Shown: positions 36,785-45,933, numbered from the stretch's first letter. The stretch: 64,000 nt of DNA from Gloeocapsopsis sp. IPPAS B-1203 (GCF_002749975.1 NZ_PEIG01000006.1:334835-398834), one strand, 5' to 3'. The notes: generated by a model from the letters alone, not told the origin. Program-made: numbers and translations.

Positions 36785-38059
36785 GTGGAAAGAGTGGCTT
36801 ATCGATCGCTGCTGCAAGTCTTTCAAAGCCGCAAGATGGTGGCTTTACTGTTACTGGGGGTTTCATCGGGTTTGCCGTTGTTACTCACAAGTAAAACACT
36901 GCAAGCTTGGATGACTGTCGAAGGAGTCGATTTAACATCGATTGGGTTGTTTAGTTTAGTAACTTTACCGTATTCTCTCAAATTTCTCTGGGCACCCATA
37001 TTAGATCGCTTTGCCTTACCTTTTCTAGGGCGACGGCGCGGATGGTTAATTGTATTGCAAATTGGATTGATTTTAGCGATCGCATTTATGGGGTTTCAAC
37101 AACCCGCACAAGCATTACAACTACTAGCAATCAATGCCTTATTTGTGGCTTTTTTTAGTGCAACGCAAGATATTGCTGGTGATGCTTACCGCGCAGATGT
37201 GCTAGCAGAAAAAGAAATGGGTGCGGGTGCAGCGGTTTTTGTTCTCGGTTATCGCGTTGCGTTACTCATTACAGGTTCTTTAGCCCTCATTTTGGCAGAT
37301 CGTATTTCATGGACGAGTGTTTACCTGATCATGGCATCAGTGATGATTATCGGTCTCATTGGTACCTTGATTGCACCTGAACCACAAGGACATGTTCAAC
37401 TACCTGCCTCATTATCTGATGCTGTACTATTACCTTTTGGTGAATTTTTTCAACGTTTAGGCACACTGACAGGATTCTTTATCTTGTGTTTCATTGTTCT
37501 GTATAAATTCGGTGATGCTTTAGTCAACAATATGTCTACACCCTTTTTATTACAAATAGGGTTCACGCAAACTGACATTGGTGCGATTCAAGGAGGGATG
37601 GGGTTAATTGCCACAATTGTTGGAGCACTTGCAGGAGGTGCAATTTTAAGTAAAATCGGCATTAATCGCTCATTGTGGGTTTTTGGGGGCTTGCAAGCTA
37701 TTAGTAACCTGGCGTATTTGATGCAAGCGCAACTAGGAAGAAATTATCCATTTATGGTGCTAACGATTAATATTGAGAACTTTTGTGCAGGCTTAGGTAC
37801 TGCTGCTTTTGTTGCTTTCTTGATGAGTCTGTGTAACCAAAGATTCTCAGCAACGCAATATGCATTGCTCTCTAGCCTAATGGCTGTCAGTCGTGATATT
37901 CTCGTTGCTCCCGCTGGTGCCTTAGCACAAGCAACCGGATGGTCTTTCTTCTTTATGATTAGTATTGTTGCTGCCATACCAGGATTGTTACTACTTCCCG
38001 TCTTTGCACCGTGGAACCCAAAACCTATAGCTATACCTAAACCAGGCGCAGGAGACTAA
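36785..38059 (+). CDS. AmpG-like MFS transporter
   Basis: 424 residues, 12 hydrophobic helices. The family N-terminus is LLLGVSSGLPLLLTSKTLQAWM, followed by LPYSLKFLWAPILDRFALPFLGRRRGW (loop 2-3 motif) and the AmpG-like ATQDIAGDAYRADVL. AmpG imports muropeptides for cell-wall recycling; cyanobacterial relatives could carry other solutes. The start is GTG 36785 or GTG 36794; I keep the longer. The NlpC/P60 peptidase at 12.7 kb could act on imported peptides, but they are unlinked. Confidence 0.87.
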   Translation: MERVAYRSLLQVFQSRKMVALLLLGVSSGLPLLLTSKTLQAWMTVEGVDLTSIGLFSLVTLPYSLKFLWAPILDRFALPFLGRRRGWLIVLQIGLILAIAFMGFQQPAQALQLLAINALFVAFFSATQDIAGDAYRADVLAEKEMGAGAAVFVLGYRVALLITGSLALILADRISWTSVYLIMASVMIIGLIGTLIAPEPQGHVQLPASLSDAVLLPFGEFFQRLGTLTGFFILCFIVLYKFGDALVNNMSTPFLLQIGFTQTDIGAIQGGMGLIATIVGALAGGAILSKIGINRSLWVFGGLQAISNLAYLMQAQLGRNYPFMVLTINIENFCAGLGTAAFVAFLMSLCNQRFSATQYALLSSLMAVSRDILVAPAGALAQATGWSFFFMISIVAAIPGLLLLPVFAPWNPKPIAIPKPGAGD

Positions 38060-38170
38060 CTCAATAATTCAGTTGTAGGATGGAAGAAGAAACATATAAT
38101 GACTAACTGCGACAAAAGTCACCACTACGCGGAGTTACGAATTATAAATAGGGTTAACTCAATTTGAAAT

Positions 38171-38389
38171 ATGAAGATCTTACGTGAATATATTGCTCCA
38201 GTCATTGCAGTAATAGGATTTTTGATTGCCCTTGCCGCAGTTAGCGCCCGTATTTTTTTACCCAGCGACATGGCTGCACCTGCACCAATTGAGGAACCGA
38301 CAGCGATACCTAAACAAGCACAGTTATTGACAATTGATAGTACAGTCGCCCAAAATCCCCTGCAACACATCCCAACTTCCAGTGTCTGA
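38171..38389 (+). CDS. Small single-helix membrane protein
   Basis: 72 residues: KILREYIAPVIAVIGFLIALAAVSARIFLPSD, one N-terminal membrane helix, then a Pro/Ala/Glu-rich tail. I recognise no function. Its last 8 bases overlap the likely GTG start (38382) of the following GNAT gene, so the two are translationally coupled. Confidence 0.6.
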   Translation: MKILREYIAPVIAVIGFLIALAAVSARIFLPSDMAAPAPIEEPTAIPKQAQLLTIDSTVAQNPLQHIPTSSV

Positions 38390-38882
38390 ACTTATACCTG
38401 GATATACAATTCGTACTGGCGGTGTCGATCGGGCGTTGTTACTAAAATTCATGCAACGTACCTACAAGGAACTTTTTCCCGAACAGGATTTCTCACACCT
38501 AGCCCGCACTGTTGAACAATACTACTCAAAAGAAACCCCCTTATGGTGGGTAGATTTGGCAAATCAACAAGAAAATTACCCCTCACCCCTCACTCCTCGC
38601 CCCTCGCCCCTCACAGTGGCGTGTCTTTGGGCGGGAAATGCTATCGATCAAGTTCAAGGCGATCGCTATACGCACATTTTTCTGCTTTACGTCGAACCTG
38701 AACATCGACGCAGAGGAATTGCTACTGCTTTGATGCACTATGCTGAAAACTGGGCAAAAAAAAGAGGCGATCGCCAAATTGGTTTACAAGTCTTTCAAAA
38801 CAACCAATCAGCATTGAATCTTTACAACCAGATAGGCTACCAATCTACATCAATTTGGATGGTTAAAACGCTTGCTCCTTGA
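38382..38882 (+). CDS. GNAT family N-acetyltransferase with a repeat-derived insertion
   Basis: Acetyl-CoA-dependent acetyltransferase. I choose GTG 38382 (VSELIPGYTIRTGGVDRALL); the frame is open back to 38334. The acetyl-CoA site is LLYVEPEHRRRGIATALMHYAE, and FQNNQSALNLYNQIGYQ is the C-terminal GNAT motif. Between NQQEN and VACLWAG the protein has a stretch of about 12 residues (YPSPLTPRPSPLT) encoded by pyrimidine-rich CCCCTCACTCCTCGCCCCTC repeats (38579-38614). The same kind of string occurs in spacers at 59925 and 62410, so it appears to be an in-frame repeat insertion in a loop. Substrate unknown. Confidence 0.82.
   Translation: MSELIPGYTIRTGGVDRALLLKFMQRTYKELFPEQDFSHLARTVEQYYSKETPLWWVDLANQQENYPSPLTPRPSPLTVACLWAGNAIDQVQGDRYTHIFLLYVEPEHRRRGIATALMHYAENWAKKRGDRQIGLQVFQNNQSALNLYNQIGYQSTSIWMVKTLAP
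38579..38614. repeat. Pyrimidine-rich (CCCCTCAC/TCCTCG) repeat inside the GNAT gene
   Basis: A run of CCCCTCACCCCTCACTCCTC then GCCCCTCGCCCCTCAC. Related strings lie in spacers at 59923-59935 and 62401-62433, with their complement (GAGGAGCGAGGAGCGAG) at 62338-62365. Confidence 0.65.
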
Positions 38883-39154
38883 ATATTCATAGCCGCGTAA
38901 AATAAGTAAGGCGGTTTTCACTGCAATTCGTAATCTTTCGGATTGATCAAGGATGAGTCAGAGCACTTAGTCATAAGTAGCACTTTTCTACTGACGATTA
39001 AGGCTATTGGCTTTGGTTCAATTGCTAAATGCTAACTGCTAAGAGCTAACAGCTTTTTGATTACCGTTTACCATCAGTAAGAAACCCTGCGCTTAACAAC
39101 TATACACACTAAATACCCTGTTAGATTGGCGGTAGGATACGATACTGTATCAGT

Positions 39155-39916
39155 ATGTACGATGAAGATGACATAAACAGTGTGCTCGACCAGGAGATTG
39201 AGCTAGATAGTCCTTTAGACCATCTAGAATCCTTTACTGCTGAGTCAGAGACGCCAACACCTGATCCAGAAGCAATGCTGGCGCTATTAGATCATCCGCA
39301 AACACAGCAACGGATGTTAGCGGCGCGTGCTTTTTCAGATATAGAAGATCGCCGCGCTATTCCGCATTTGATTCGCTTACTGCAAGATCCTTGCCCGTTG
39401 GTGCGAGTCAGTGCAGCCTATGGTATTGGGCGTAACCCCAGCCCTGATGCTGTTGAACCACTCATTGCCCAACTCAACCGCGATTGGAATGGTTATGTGC
39501 GTAAAGGTGTTGTTTGGGCTTTGGGAAATTGCCGCGATCGCCGTACTTTAGTACCTCTTGCGGATGCTTTACGAACGGATATTTCTGCGGTTAGGCTGTG
39601 GGCAGCAAGTGCTTTAGCCCAAATGCCACAAGTAGGTTACGATGCTGTTGTTGGCGCAATGCCGCCTTTAATTGAGGCACTGGTACAAGATCCTGTAGCT
39701 GCTGTTCGCAGTAATTGTGCATGGGCGATCGGACAACTCTGCCGTGAATTGCCTTCTAATGTTGTCTATGCAACCGCAGTTGATGCTTTGATTCAAGCTT
39801 TTGCTGAAGACGAAGATTTAGGAGTGCGGGAAGACGCTAAAGCTTCTTTATTAGGAGTGGGCGATCCGCGCGGACTACAACTCATTGAAACACTAGAACA
39901 AGAGGGATGGTTTTAA
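39155..39916 (+). CDS. HEAT-repeat protein (PBS-lyase type repeats)
   Basis: 253 residues. An acidic N-terminus (YDEDDINSVLDQEIELDSP) precedes about five HEAT/PBS-lyase repeats (e.g. DRRAIPHLIRLLQDPCPLVRVSAAYGIG, then DAVEPLIAQLNRDWNGYVRKGVVWALG). Such proteins act as scaffolds; some cyanobacterial ones assist phycobilin attachment, but nothing here points to bilin lyase activity and no phycobiliprotein gene is nearby. Confidence 0.88.
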   Translation: MYDEDDINSVLDQEIELDSPLDHLESFTAESETPTPDPEAMLALLDHPQTQQRMLAARAFSDIEDRRAIPHLIRLLQDPCPLVRVSAAYGIGRNPSPDAVEPLIAQLNRDWNGYVRKGVVWALGNCRDRRTLVPLADALRTDISAVRLWAASALAQMPQVGYDAVVGAMPPLIEALVQDPVAAVRSNCAWAIGQLCRELPSNVVYATAVDALIQAFAEDEDLGVREDAKASLLGVGDPRGLQLIETLEQEGWF

Positions 39917-39949
39917 TGAGGGGCAAAGCACTACTTTGCCATGTACTAA

Positions 39950-40405
39950 TTAGACTAAGTGAAATTCTTGTAGTGCGGGAATAAAGTTTTTGTTTTCGTG
40001 ACTAGGGCGACTAAGTTTAATTAGGGCAAAACGCTGCAAAGGAGTTAGCGATCGCCATTGTTGCAATGTAATTGTTACACCAATTTCTTGGGCTTTTAGT
40101 TGTAAGTCGCTAGGTATCGCTGTATCGTTTAACCATGCTGGATGCGATTCTATGGGAAGTTCCCCTGCGGTAACACCTGTATGCTGCTTGACTAACTGCT
40201 GTAAAAACTCTCGGTAAGCAGCTATTTCTTCATTGCTACAAGGTTTTTCGACTAGCGCTTGACGTTCAGCCGCACTAAATTGAGTCCAATGTGATAACTT
40301 TAATTTCACACCACACGTATCTAATTTGTAGCGTACTTGCATCGGAATACATCGCAAACTCTCGACAAAATCAGCCTCAAATTGAAAAAAATCATTCACA
40401 GTCAT
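39950..40405 (-). CDS. Nitrate reductase-associated protein
   Basis: 151 residues of the cyanobacterial family usually found beside nitrate assimilation genes (FQFEADFVESLRCIPMQVRYKLDTCGVKLKLSHW). The second half repeats the pattern (QLKAQEIGVTITLQQWRSLTPLQRFALIKLSRPSHENKNFIPAL). Molecular function not established. No nitrate reductase or transporter is next to it here, so it is displaced from its common context. Confidence 0.82.
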   Translation of the reverse strand: MTVNDFFQFEADFVESLRCIPMQVRYKLDTCGVKLKLSHWTQFSAAERQALVEKPCSNEEIAAYREFLQQLVKQHTGVTAGELPIESHPAWLNDTAIPSDLQLKAQEIGVTITLQQWRSLTPLQRFALIKLSRPSHENKNFIPALQEFHLV

Positions 40406-40577
40406 TGATTAATTAAAGTTGGATTAATTGCAGCTATGAAGATCTCGCTTTTATACTAAGCTATAAGCTATCTTTTTACTGTGATATTGTAAATAAAGTT
40501 TATTCTAACCCAATTACCTATTACCTATTACCATGCTACCGTATATCATGGCTGACCTAAAATTTCTCTAAACCTAG

Positions 40578-41045
40578 TTAATGTGGTAGCCGAGGTTTGG
40601 CATTACGGATGATCCAATAGCTAATTGATAAACCTAAAATAGCGAGCGCCAGACCAATTAAATCAATTCCTCCAGTTTTTTGGAGGTCAAGAATAATAAA
40701 TTTTCTAGCAACAGCGATTAATGAAGTGACAATCACTAATTCAACTTGAATAACGTGCTTTCGCAAGTATGCTGTAATATTTTCTAAAAGTTCTAAAGCA
40801 ATTAAAATATTTAAAAACAAACCAAATACTTCAAACAAAGTTTTTGTGAAAAAGCCTACAGGTGCCCTAAAAATATCTTGAATCAAAATCACAAACAGAT
40901 CGTAAACAGCAACAAGAATAACAATTACCATTAATATAGATAGCAACTTAGATACTAGTGTTTCAATACCACTAATTACTTGCAAGAAGTTGCTGTCGCT
41001 TAATCCTACTGTGATGCGCCGTGAGAACTTTCTTAACCAAGACAT
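40578..41045 (-). CDS. PsiE-family membrane protein
   Basis: 155 residues with four hydrophobic segments (about 30-55, 65-85, 100-115, 130-148), matching the phosphate-starvation-inducible PsiE family: FTKTLFEVFGLFLNILIALELLENITAYLRKHVIQVELVIVTSLIAVARKFII. Role unknown. It lies 71 bases downstream of the ClC gene on the same strand. Confidence 0.85.
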   Translation of the reverse strand: MSWLRKFSRRITVGLSDSNFLQVISGIETLVSKLLSILMVIVILVAVYDLFVILIQDIFRAPVGFFTKTLFEVFGLFLNILIALELLENITAYLRKHVIQVELVIVTSLIAVARKFIILDLQKTGGIDLIGLALAILGLSISYWIIRNAKPRLPH

Positions 41046-41116
41046 CTTGAGAGAACAGATAAAAGCATATGCACAGAGAATACTTGATTAGGAGACCTAA
41101 AACAATACTGTGCCAA

Positions 41117-42448
41117 TTACTCTACAGCAGTGATGTCTAAGTAGCGCGATCGCTGTGTTTGAATTAATGATAACTCTGTTGTTAACAGAAAACTCACAAA
41201 ACTCGCAATGACAATCACAGGTAACATTGCGGTATCAGATAACACGCTAAGAATCACACTCGTACTAATTGGTGTTTTAGTCACTGCAACATTTACAGCA
41301 GCCATCAGACAAACCATACCAATCGTTGGGTGAATCTGGGGAAATGCTAGAGCGATCGCCAATCCAATTGCTGCACCAATATAAAACAAAGGAAAAATAA
41401 ACCCGCCGCGAAAACCAGAATGAATAGTACAACTGATTGCTAACATTTTCGCTGCGGCGATCGCCAGTAACATTGTTACGCCAAAAGTTGCCCCTGTTTC
41501 AACAATTGTTTCTATTTCTTTTTCACCAAAAAACAGTGTTTGGGGCAAAAAATAAGCAATTATCCCAATTGACAAACCACCCAAAGTAGCAAGGAGAATT
41601 CTACGATGCGCGATATACTCACTCAAATGACCGATAACACGAAATAGCAAAACGAATATAAAAGCAATAAAAGCACCAATTCCACCAAGTAATGCACCTT
41701 CAGCCAAATTTATTAATGAAAGTTTGGGAATTGCTGTAAAGTGATATATACCACCGATTGTTAACCCAGTATTGAGGCGAAAAACACAAAAGCTCAAAAT
41801 TGCCGAAAGTACCGCCGGAATCAGTGCTTCATAATATTCTAAACCGCGACGATGGGGAATTTCTAACGCAAATAATGCTCCCCCCAAAGGCGCACCAAAA
41901 AAAGCACCTAATGCTGCACTCATTCCACAAAAAGTCATGACGCGAATACTTCTCGCTGTTAGTTTGAGTTTTTGTCCTAGCCAACCGCCAAAGCTACCAT
42001 TAACTTGAACCAAAGGTGCTTCAGGACCTGCACTACCACCAAATGCGATAGAAAATAAAGAGGCAATAATCATCGCTGGTGTTTGATGAATTGTAATGTG
42101 TCCTGGATCGTGTACTTTGTCAACAACAAATGCCACTTCACCAGGAAGTCCCATAAAGTACAAAGTCAAACCAACAAGCAAGCCACCAACAGTAGTCGCA
42201 ATCCAAACATAGTTCTTGGCTAAAAACTCACTAGCAAAGTTTGATTTCAGAAATTCGGGAATACTTTGCCAGACAACATCTATACTGACTTCTAACGTAT
42301 AGTAATAGACTGTTGCTACTAACCCACCAGCAATACCGATAATAGCTGCAAGCAAAATAAGTTGCTGATAACTAAGTTCATCATGGCTACGGCTTGCTGT
42401 ATCAGAATTATTTGCGATCGCACTTTGGCTAGAAGCAGATGATGACAT
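41117..42448 (-). CDS. ClC family chloride channel/transporter
   Basis: 443-residue ClC protein without cytoplasmic CBS domains. The helix-N region is FGGSAGPEAPLVQVNGSFG, where the usual G(K/R)EGP reads GSAGP, so the gating glutamate is Ala at this position. FFGAPLGGALFALEIPHRRG provides the second acidic site, and GFRGGFIFPLFYIGAAIG is the conserved late motif. Loss of the external gate Glu in studied ClCs uncouples proton exchange, so this may act as a passive anion channel; this subfamily could also have another gate. The spacer 42449-42727 before the next divergent gene is AT-rich. Confidence 0.9.
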   Translation of the reverse strand: MSSSASSQSAIANNSDTASRSHDELSYQQLILLAAIIGIAGGLVATVYYYTLEVSIDVVWQSIPEFLKSNFASEFLAKNYVWIATTVGGLLVGLTLYFMGLPGEVAFVVDKVHDPGHITIHQTPAMIIASLFSIAFGGSAGPEAPLVQVNGSFGGWLGQKLKLTARSIRVMTFCGMSAALGAFFGAPLGGALFALEIPHRRGLEYYEALIPAVLSAILSFCVFRLNTGLTIGGIYHFTAIPKLSLINLAEGALLGGIGAFIAFIFVLLFRVIGHLSEYIAHRRILLATLGGLSIGIIAYFLPQTLFFGEKEIETIVETGATFGVTMLLAIAAAKMLAISCTIHSGFRGGFIFPLFYIGAAIGLAIALAFPQIHPTIGMVCLMAAVNVAVTKTPISTSVILSVLSDTAMLPVIVIASFVSFLLTTELSLIQTQRSRYLDITAVE

Positions 42449-42727
42449 AAAATACTTTAAATATAAAACTCAATATTCATGCTCTCAGACAAAAGCTTGA
42501 GCATCGGGTACAAAATTTTTATTCTTTTTTATAAACCTATTTGGTATCCAGTAGAATTTTTGTAGATATTGTTACCAAAAACGATCGCCTTAAATTTTTT
42601 TGCAGTTAAGTTTAAGAGAAGTAATTGTACTTAAATGCCTTTAAATCAATCGAATGATGGGGTAATCAGCAAGAGAAAAGTGATAATACATTAATAAATA
42701 AATGCAAATTCTATGAGTGATTAAATT

Positions 42728-43294
42728 GTGTCTGTGAATGTGCCTACTGAAATGGATGCTACCTTTCGCATCTCACCAATCATTCGGATTACGCTATTGA
42801 GTTTGTACGTTGCTTTGACAGTACCCTTGCCTTTTTTGTCACAAGTTACTGCTGCGCCTGTTCCCCCAACCTTACTGTGGATAGGAATCGGTATTGGGGC
42901 GATCGCACTCTACGCCGCATTATGTGAAAGAGTCATCGTAGACGAACAACAAATTCAAGTCACGTATCCGAGTTGGGTTCCTCAGTTTTTTCGTAAAGGT
43001 TGGGTGTTACCTTGGTCTGAAGTCAAAGACTTAAAACCACGTACAACAGGTCAAGGTGGCTTAGTATACTATTTTTTAAGTCAAGAAGGTAAAGGATACT
43101 TGTTACCAATGCGAGTAGCAGGTTTTACTAGATTAGTAGACTACGTACAAGCAAAGACAGGAATTGATACAACTGATGTTAAACCTTTAGCACAGCCTTG
43201 GATGTATTTAATTTTACTTGGGTTTACAATACTGCTGTTGTTGGTAGATATTTGGACAATTATTGCTGCGATCGCGCAAGGTAATTTAAGCTGA
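42728..43294 (+). CDS. Predicted membrane protein of unknown function
   Basis: 188 residues, GTG start. There are two membrane helices near the N-terminus (about 18-40 and 47-66), a soluble PH-like beta region (RVIVDEQQIQVTYPSWVPQFFRKGWVLPWSEVKDLKPR) and a C-terminal helix (WMYLILLGFTILLLLVDIWTIIAAIA). I recognise no named family beyond this layout, which is shared by cyanobacterial hypothetical proteins. It converges on the DUF29-like gene, with 4 bases between. Confidence 0.72.
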   Translation: MSVNVPTEMDATFRISPIIRITLLSLYVALTVPLPFLSQVTAAPVPPTLLWIGIGIGAIALYAALCERVIVDEQQIQVTYPSWVPQFFRKGWVLPWSEVKDLKPRTTGQGGLVYYFLSQEGKGYLLPMRVAGFTRLVDYVQAKTGIDTTDVKPLAQPWMYLILLGFTILLLLVDIWTIIAAIAQGNLS

Positions 43295-43298
43295 TAGT

Positions 43299-43820
43299 TT
43301 ATAACTGTTTACCTTGCTGCCAATCTTGTCCACCGATTAATAGAGTGAGTTCTTCGTTGATAATTGCGGGTAACTCTTTAACTGAGTAAGTATAAGTCAA
43401 ATTTAGTAAGTTTTGAGCCGTTAATAAAATTGGGCTGCGATCAACCATTTTTGCCAGTTGAAACGGAGTGTAAGCCCCATTGTGTACCTCTACACTCGCG
43501 TCGCTAATCGCAATCTCTAGTGCTTCTTCTAGCCTTGGTTCCCATTCATCTTTCCTAACATAATAAGAAGTGTTGTTATCTTGGAGATTCAGCTTTTTAA
43601 TTTCTATAATTGAGCCTCGAATAGAAGCAGCCCAAGAATTAGTCAAACGCTGCTCAATTTGATTTTTTATTAAATGAATCAGCATCCTGATTAAAAACGA
43701 TTCAATCGCTCGTAGAATAGCTTTTCTATTCATACCATCTAATTCATCTACAAGCGCTAAAGCATCTACATAGCGTTGTTCCAGGATGCTGGCTTTTAAA
43801 TCTGCTAGTTCTTGAAACAT
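43299..43820 (-). CDS. DUF29-type helical protein
   Basis: 173 residues. ESFLIRMLIHLIKNQIEQRLTNSWAASIRGSIIEIKKLN resembles the central helices of cyanobacterial DUF29 proteins, and WEPRLEEALEIAISDAS follows. Function unknown. It lacks the FYAWTQEQ-type start of the copy at 17.3 kb, so it belongs to a different branch. Confidence 0.7.
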   Translation of the reverse strand: MFQELADLKASILEQRYVDALALVDELDGMNRKAILRAIESFLIRMLIHLIKNQIEQRLTNSWAASIRGSIIEIKKLNLQDNNTSYYVRKDEWEPRLEEALEIAISDASVEVHNGAYTPFQLAKMVDRSPILLTAQNLLNLTYTYSVKELPAIINEELTLLIGGQDWQQGKQL

Positions 43821-44056
43821 TAAATTCGCCTAAACACAAGTTATGACTTTTGTATATTTTAATGCTAGTATATAACGCTTCTAAATAGTTTGTGTATCTA
43901 ACAACGTACTGGAAGAGTGGTTAATGGCAACAAACAAGTTTTCTATTCTTCTGTGAACAAAGATTCTATTAGTCATATCTAATCAAATTTCCGTACTTCA
44001 GTAATGACGGTACAAAATGCGATCGCCGCTCTCATAGAGAATATTGAATGATTACC

Positions 44057-44216
44057 TGAGATCTTGCACCCTGCACTATAAAGTGCGGGCTAACAGCCAT
44101 CTGATGAATCAGACTGAATTAGTCTTTCAGCCTACTTTGAGTGGGCTTGAGCTATGAGCGTGGGAATTAATTCTCAGATTGGCTGTCGGGTTAACTGAGA
44201 ATGGTGCAAGATCTCA
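44057..44216. mobile_element. MITE-like element with 14-bp terminal inverted repeats
   Basis: Perfect terminal inverted repeats TGAGATCTTGCACC (44057-44070) and GGTGCAAGATCTCA (44203-44216) bound a 160-base non-coding unit. A second, inner pair (ACAGCCATCTGA at 44093-44104 and TCAGATTGGCTGT at 44174-44186) gives a long imperfect hairpin. No transposase. I see no convincing target duplication (flanks ATTACC and CAAAAG). It is probably a non-autonomous relative of a DDE-type insertion sequence. Confidence 0.7.
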
Positions 44217-44294
44217 CAAAAGCTTCTTTGGGCTTATAAGGTATAGTTGATACCCTATAATTCTAGATAAGTTGACTTAGTTGGAGAAGTAGCA

Positions 44295-44663
44295 GTGATC
44301 AAAGTTAAACCTCAATTGGCGTTACTTCGTGCCATGCATGGCAAGATTAGTCAATCGGAATTATCTCGACAAACTGGCATCACGCAAAAGCAATTAAGTG
44401 CTTTAGAAGCAGGCAAAACGAAGGGAATCACCTTCGATATACTCATTAAGTTGTGTACGTTTTTCTCCTGTACTCCTAACGATTTGTTGAAGTTGGAAGC
44501 GGATTCGCCAACAGTAGAGGAACTGAAAAAAGCTGACGAAATCATTGCTCGTGGATTAAAGCGGGCTATGGAAGCGCAGCCGCGTCACTTTTCGGATATT
44601 TGGGCAGAGTTTGATGCGGTTCGATCAAGAATTGCCAATAATGCCTCAGTTTCTGATGAGTAG
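44295..44663 (+). CDS. XRE-type helix-turn-helix antitoxin/regulator
   Basis: 122 residues, GTG start. The Cro/C1-type HTH is SQSELSRQTGITQKQLSALEAGK (about 18-40), followed by FDILIKLCTFFSCTPNDLLK. The C-terminal ~55 residues are helical (KKADEIIARGLKRAMEAQPRHF) and probably bind the neighbouring toxin. It is 16 bases upstream of a PIN-domain gene on the same strand; the two form a toxin-antitoxin pair of the XRE-PIN kind. Confidence 0.85.
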   Translation: MIKVKPQLALLRAMHGKISQSELSRQTGITQKQLSALEAGKTKGITFDILIKLCTFFSCTPNDLLKLEADSPTVEELKKADEIIARGLKRAMEAQPRHFSDIWAEFDAVRSRIANNASVSDE

Positions 44664-44679
44664 AAGACTGTGGTAGTAC

Positions 44680-45099
44680 GTGACTAAAGTTGTTTTAGAT
44701 ACGTCTGTTTTCATTGCCGCGCTTTTAAGTAAAAGCCGAAACAGCACCCCTGTTTTGGTTCTTGATAAATGGCGCGATCGCTGTTTTACATTAATTATGG
44801 CTCCGCAGTTACTACGCGAGTTAGTAGTACAACTCATGCGCAAACAAGTTTCCCAAGCAGATATTGAAGATTTAGTCAGATTAATTGCAGAAATTGCACT
44901 TCATATTCCAGGAACTTATGCAGCAACTCGTTTAGATGATATCGATCCAGACGACAATATGTTTTTAGCAGCCGCTTATGAAGCAAAAGCTGATTATTTA
45001 GTCAGTTTGGATCGTCAGCACTTGCTACCCCTCAAGTACTACCACGGTACGCAAATCGTCACCCCAGCCCTATTCATTCGCGTACTTGACCATATATAA
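44680..45099 (+). CDS. PIN-domain toxin (COG1569-type ribonuclease)
   Basis: 139 residues, GTG start. The PIN-fold acidic residues are visible: VVLDTSVFIAALL (Asp near 7), APQLLRELVVQL (Glu), DIDPDDNMFLAAAYEAKADYLVSLDRQHLL (Asp-Asp and final Asp). PIN toxins cut RNA. It follows its presumed HTH antitoxin by 16 bases. An ABC-type ATPase gene begins 69 bases later. Confidence 0.87.
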   Translation: MTKVVLDTSVFIAALLSKSRNSTPVLVLDKWRDRCFTLIMAPQLLRELVVQLMRKQVSQADIEDLVRLIAEIALHIPGTYAATRLDDIDPDDNMFLAAAYEAKADYLVSLDRQHLLPLKYYHGTQIVTPALFIRVLDHI

Positions 45100-45189
45100 C
45101 TAGTAATGAAATCTGATTTATAAAGTTCCATAAGTTTCATCCAGGGCATGATGAAATAATGGTATCTATTGTTAAGGTATAAATTGCGA

Positions 45190-45933
45190 GTGCCAACACA
45201 ACTACAATTACAACAGGTCAGTTTATCAGCTTCAATTGGTTCACAGAATTTATTGCAAAATATTTCTTTTGAGATTGCGAAGGGCGATCGCATTGCAATT
45301 GTAGGTCCATCCGGTGCCGGAAAAACGTCTTTATTGCGACTATTAAACCGTTTAAGTGAACCCTCTACTGGTGTGATTTTGTTTGACAATCAAGATTATC
45401 GCCAAATTCCCGTACTTCAACTACGCCAAGAAATTGTGCTTGTACCGCAAGAGTCTAAGTTGTTGGGAATGACAGTACAAGATGCGATCGCCTATCCCCT
45501 GGTTTTACGCAAACTACCAAAACAACAAATTCAACAACGTGTCTCTTACTGGCTAGAAACACTACACATTCCTGTAGAGTGGTTAGAGCGCAATGAATTA
45601 CAACTTTCTGTAGGACAACGACAACTAGTCGCGATCGCACGAGCTTTAGTTACTCAGCCGAAAATACTATTATTAGATGAACCAACATCTGCTTTAGATG
45701 CTGGCAGAGCTTCACACTTAGTAGAAGTACTAACCGATTTAGCCACAACTCACCAAACAACAATTTTAATGGTAAATCATCAGTTAGATATTGCAGAGTT
45801 ATTGTGTACGCGAGTTCTGCATTTTCAACAAGGTAGATTAATTCAAAATGAACCCGCTTCCAGCATAAACTGGCACAAACTTAGAGAAAGCTTAATTCAA
45901 GCCGAAGCCAAAGCAGTAGCAGAGTGGGGTTAG
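45190..45933 (+). CDS. ABC transporter ATP-binding protein
   Basis: About 247 residues from GTG 45190 (VPTQLQLQQVSLSASIGSQNL); the frame is open to a TTG at 45169. Walker A is GPSGAGKTSLLRLLNRL, Q-loop VPQESKLLG, signature LSVGQRQLVAIARAL (Gly to Val in LSGGQ) and Walker B ILLLDEPTSALD. The short single-domain form resembles the YbbL/FetA branch of exporters. No permease gene is adjacent, so the transported substrate is unknown. It converges with a small membrane-protein gene (4-base overlap at the ends). Confidence 0.88.
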   Translation: MPTQLQLQQVSLSASIGSQNLLQNISFEIAKGDRIAIVGPSGAGKTSLLRLLNRLSEPSTGVILFDNQDYRQIPVLQLRQEIVLVPQESKLLGMTVQDAIAYPLVLRKLPKQQIQQRVSYWLETLHIPVEWLERNELQLSVGQRQLVAIARALVTQPKILLLDEPTSALDAGRASHLVEVLTDLATTHQTTILMVNHQLDIAELLCTRVLHFQQGRLIQNEPASSINWHKLRESLIQAEAKAVAEWG

